A DNA stretch of 7,556 bases from Planctomycetota bacterium (GTDB taxonomy: Bacteria > Planctomycetota > PUPC01 > JABMSA01 > JAUWKK01): the NCBI GenBank assembly GCA_030614245.1, contig JAUWKK010000127.1:1-7556 (forward strand), given 5' to 3'. Every line of letters begins with the position of its first letter. Positions within the stretch are counted from its first letter, which is position 1. Positions 5,198 through 7,556 of the stretch are shown here, one piece after another. Position numbers and translations under genes: made by a program. A model generated the notes under the pieces. It worked only from the letters and a program-made list of their open reading frames with translations, was not told the DNA's origin and did no database searches.

Positions 5198-7342
5198 ATG
5201 GACGCACATGCGCTCATGGAAATGGTGGGGGAGACCGTGGATGCGACCTCTTACCACGAGTTGAACTGGCAAGGAAGCCTCGAAGACTACCTTCGGATTG
5301 CCACCGAGCGGCCGGAGGTCGTTCGTAATGCATACCAACGAATATACGACATGATCCTCGCCTATGGCGTGGAAGAGGCTGATGCTCACAAGGGCGGCGT
5401 GCTTCGTTACAAGTTCTTCAATGATCCCTCCGGCGGCGGCCGCGACGCGATCTTCGGATTGGATCGGCCGCTGATGCGGCTGATGCATCATCTCAAGTCC
5501 GCCGCTCACAGTTATGGCAGCGAACGCCGTGTCCTGCTGCTGCACGGGCCGGTCGGATCGAGCAAGAGCACCATCGTCCGCCTGCTCAAGAAGGGCCTGG
5601 AAGATTACAGCCGCACTGAGGAAGGTGCGCTCTATGCTTTCGAATGGGAGCTCCCCGCCTGTCCGCCTGGGCGGGACGGAACATACGAGCAGTGCCCGGT
5701 GCACGAAGAGCCGCTGCACCTGATCCCCGCAGATGCCCGTGAGCGCGTCCTCGACGAGATCAACTCCGGCCGCGCCGGGGCCGATCGGGTCGGCGTCGCA
5801 GGCGATCTTTGCCCGTTCTGCCGCCAGGTCTACCGCGAGTACCTCGCGCGGTACAACGGCGACTGGAACAGCGTTGTCAAACACGTCCGGGTCAGGCGTT
5901 TTTTTGTCTCGGAGAAGGACCGAGTGGGGATCGGCACGTTCCAGCCGAAGGACGAAAAGAACCAGGATTCGACGGAACTGACCGGCGACATCAACTATCG
6001 CAAGATAGCGCAGTATGGCTCGGATTCCGACCCGCGGGCGTTCAATTTCGACGGCGAGTTCAACATAGCGAATCGCGGCCTGATCGAGTTCGTCGAAGTG
6101 CTGAAACTCGAAGTCGCCTTTCTCTACGACCTGCTGGGCGCATCGCAGGAACGGAAGATCAAGCCGAAGAAGTTTGCACAGACCGACATCGACGAGGTGA
6201 TAATCGGTCACACCAACGAGCCCGAATACCGGAAGCTCCAGAGCAACGAGATGATGGAGGCCTTCCGGGACCGTACCGTCAAGATCGACATCCCCTACAA
6301 TACGAGGCTCGACGACGAGATCAGGATATATCAGAAGGACTATAACTCGGACCGGGTGCAGGGGGTGCACATGGCTCCGCACTGCATCGAGATGGCGGCG
6401 ATGTGGGCCGTGCTCACACGCTTGCAGCAGCCGAAAAAGGCCAACCTCTCTCTGCTGCAAAAGTTGAAACTCTACAATGGCAGATCGATACCCGGCTTCA
6501 CCGAAGACAGCATCCGCGAGCTGCGCGATGAAGCGCCGAGGGAGGGTATGGAAGGCATCTCGCCGAGGTACATCCAGGACAAGATATCGAGCGCCCTCGT
6601 CAGCAACGACAGCGACTCGTGCGTCAATCCATTCATGATCCTCAACGAACTGGAGGACGGCCTCGCGCATCACGCGCTGATCACCACCGACGACGAACGC
6701 AGGCACTGCGCCCAACTGATCGCCGTCGTGCGGCAGGAATACGAGGAGATCGCCAAGAACGACGTCCAGCGTGCCGTCAGCGCCGATGAGGACAGCGTCG
6801 CGCGCCTGTGCTCGAACTACGTTGACAATATCAAAGCATGCACGCAGAGCGAGAAGGTGAGGAACAAGTATACAGGCCGGGACGATGAGCCCGACGAGCA
6901 CCTGATGCGCTCCATCGAAGAAAAGATCGACATCCCCGAGAGCCGGAAGGACGACTTCCGCCGAGAGATCATGAACTACATCGGAGCGCTCGCAGTCGAA
7001 GGCCGGCAGTTCGATTTCCGGTCGAACGAAAGGCTCCACAGAGCACTCGAAATGAAACTCTTCGACGATCAGAAGGATTCGATCAAGCTCACCAGCCTCG
7101 TCTCGCCCATCGTCGACAGACAGACGCAGGAGACGATTGATGTCGTCAAGTCGCGCCTGATCGGCAACTATGGCTATTGCGACGCATGTGCGGCCGACGT
7201 TCTCGATTTTGTGGCGAGCATCTTTGCACGGGGGGACGTCCGCGAAAGCGCTGTTACGGTAGAGAAGGGTGGCACGTTCAAGCAGAGCTTGGACGTGGAG
7301 CACGCCTGCCCGCCTGTGGCGGGGCCAACCGAAGACGGTTGA
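5198..7342 (+). CDS. prkA: PrkA/YeaG-type AAA+ serine protein kinase
   Basis: A 714-residue cytosolic protein. The AAA+ domain spans about residues 30-390: Walker A GPVGSSKST (117-125), a Walker B-like RGLIEFVE (293-300), sensor-1 asparagine in GHTNEPEY (N340) and arginines in FRDRTVKIDIPY (357, 359). The PrkA C-terminal domain follows to about 670. Four cysteines, C155 and C166 (CPVHEEPLHLIP) and C205 and C208 (CPFC), could bind zinc, and a further CDAC lies at 661-664. PrkA-family proteins act in stress, starvation or sporulation physiology, commonly beside yeaH (DUF444) and spoVR. Neither partner follows within the 214 bases seen. The length exceeds the roughly 630-645 residues of B. subtilis PrkA and E. 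coli YeaG; the last 35-40 residues look like a non-conserved tail, and its end is encoded by a REP-like hairpin. Both kinase and ATP-dependent protease activity have been reported for the family, so the biochemical role is left open. Confidence 0.95.
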   Translation: MDAHALMEMVGETVDATSYHELNWQGSLEDYLRIATERPEVVRNAYQRIYDMILAYGVEEADAHKGGVLRYKFFNDPSGGGRDAIFGLDRPLMRLMHHLKSAAHSYGSERRVLLLHGPVGSSKSTIVRLLKKGLEDYSRTEEGALYAFEWELPACPPGRDGTYEQCPVHEEPLHLIPADARERVLDEINSGRAGADRVGVAGDLCPFCRQVYREYLARYNGDWNSVVKHVRVRRFFVSEKDRVGIGTFQPKDEKNQDSTELTGDINYRKIAQYGSDSDPRAFNFDGEFNIANRGLIEFVEVLKLEVAFLYDLLGASQERKIKPKKFAQTDIDEVIIGHTNEPEYRKLQSNEMMEAFRDRTVKIDIPYNTRLDDEIRIYQKDYNSDRVQGVHMAPHCIEMAAMWAVLTRLQQPKKANLSLLQKLKLYNGRSIPGFTEDSIRELRDEAPREGMEGISPRYIQDKISSALVSNDSDSCVNPFMILNELEDGLAHHALITTDDERRHCAQLIAVVRQEYEEIAKNDVQRAVSADEDSVARLCSNYVDNIKACTQSEKVRNKYTGRDDEPDEHLMRSIEEKIDIPESRKDDFRREIMNYIGALAVEGRQFDFRSNERLHRALEMKLFDDQKDSIKLTSLVSPIVDRQTQETIDVVKSRLIGNYGYCDACAADVLDFVASIFARGDVRESAVTVEKGGTFKQSLDVEHACPPVAGPTEDG
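7309..7323. repeat. REP-like hairpin inside the last prkA codons
   Basis: CCCGCC, TGT loop, GGCGGG: a perfect 6-bp stem lying in frame in the sequence coding for the tail ACPPVAGP, just before the TGA at 7340. This GC-rich short-loop form is typical of dispersed intergenic palindromes rather than of coding sequence. Confidence 0.55.
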
Positions 7343-7358
7343 CCGTGGAACCCTTCGG

Positions 7359-7393
7359 CAGTAAGCAGTAAGCAGTAAACAGTAAGCAGTGAA
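7359..7393 (+). repeat. CAGTAAG heptamer array, five units, after prkA
   Basis: The units are CAGTAAG, CAGTAAG, CAGTAAA, CAGTAAG and CAGTGAA, beginning 16 bases after the prkA stop codon. TAA occurs at 7362, 7369, 7376 and 7383 and TGA at 7390, which closes all three plus-strand frames. The complementary strand (CTTACTG repeated) has no stops. The same unit, in the same orientation relative to its gene, lies at 642-669. Confidence 0.85.
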
Positions 7394-7496
7394 GGATGAT
7401 GATACTGGCGAGTATGACCCTAGCTAATTGGGGTATCTTATGCGCCGCAAATGTGCGCGTCAGCGTTCGGTACGCCCGGGAGATGCGCCGTCTCTT

Positions 7497-7511
7497 CGCT
7501 GCGGAGCAGCG
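7497..7511. repeat. Short hairpin in the right tail
   Basis: CGCTGC, GGA loop, GCAGCG: a perfect 6-bp stem, 12 bases before a second hairpin. Probably part of a REP-type element. Confidence 0.45.
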
Positions 7512-7523
7512 GGGGCATATAGG

Positions 7524-7541
7524 CTGGGGCTTCAGCCCCAG
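7524..7541. repeat. REP-like hairpin at the right edge
   Basis: CTGGGGCT, TC, AGCCCCAG: an 8-base inverted repeat, better drawn as a 7-bp stem with a TTCA loop. Together with the hairpin at 7497-7511 it looks like a paired REP unit. No U-run follows within the window, so terminator function is not supported. Confidence 0.5.
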
Positions 7542-7556
7542 TTGGGGAGCGGAAAA

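Larger units (their letters stand above)
7343..7556. other. Non-coding tail after prkA
   Basis: No convincing gene. It holds the heptamer array at 7359-7393 and two hairpins near the end. An ATG at 7440 opens a frame to the window edge (39 codons), but it runs through both hairpins, lacks a ribosome binding site and shows no recognisable protein. Confidence 0.55.

Noticed and set aside
4988..7303. A 771-codon open frame on the minus strand opposite nearly all of prkA.
   Set aside because: It is in mirror phase with prkA and simply reflects the absence of TTA, CTA and TCA codons there. The prkA frame has clear AAA+ motifs; the antisense product has none.
7359..7393. CRISPR-like reading of the heptamer array.
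   Set aside because: The units are 7 bases and directly abutting, with no spacers.
7440..7556. Open frame from the ATG at 7440 to the window edge.
   Set aside because: Only 39 codons, no ribosome binding site, no recognisable protein, and it runs through two perfect hairpins.

Overview
The window is GC-rich bacterial DNA with five protein-coding genes and no recognisable tRNA, rRNA, CRISPR array, transposase or prophage gene. Family content (PrsW-type membrane protease, large secreted TPR/metallopeptidase protein, long PrkA kinase) and the REP-like hairpins would suit an uncultured environmental lineage such as Planctomycetota or a relative. That placement is inference, because no phylogenetic marker is present.

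Layout: a PrsW-family intramembrane protease, cut off by the left edge, runs rightward and ends at 564. It converges on a leftward block of three genes: an RseC-like membrane protein with a cysteine cluster (4777 to 4277), a short QueG-like double [4Fe-4S] protein (4192 to 3494), and a secreted protein with a gluzincin (HExxH) domain between two TPR arrays (3444 to 664). Gaps of 84 and 49 bases between them would allow co-transcription. A 420-base divergent intergenic region (4778-5197) separates this block from prkA (5198-7342, rightward), which encodes a PrkA/YeaG-type AAA+ serine kinase family protein. The last 214 bases are non-coding and carry short repeats and hairpins.

The genes read as a stress and envelope-homeostasis neighbourhood: a membrane protease, a redox pair (RseC-like plus Fe-S protein), a secreted peptidase-like scaffold and a stress kinase. 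Nothing in the sequence proves that they work as one system.

The most unusual signal is a short tandem heptamer, CAGTAAG, found directly at the 3' ends of two unrelated genes on opposite strands, in both cases in the sense orientation of the gene. Seven is not a multiple of three and the unit contains TAA, so each array puts stop codons in all three frames of one strand. In one gene the array supplies the actual stop codon. A REP-like hairpin also lies inside the last codons of prkA. I found no convincing new multi-gene system.
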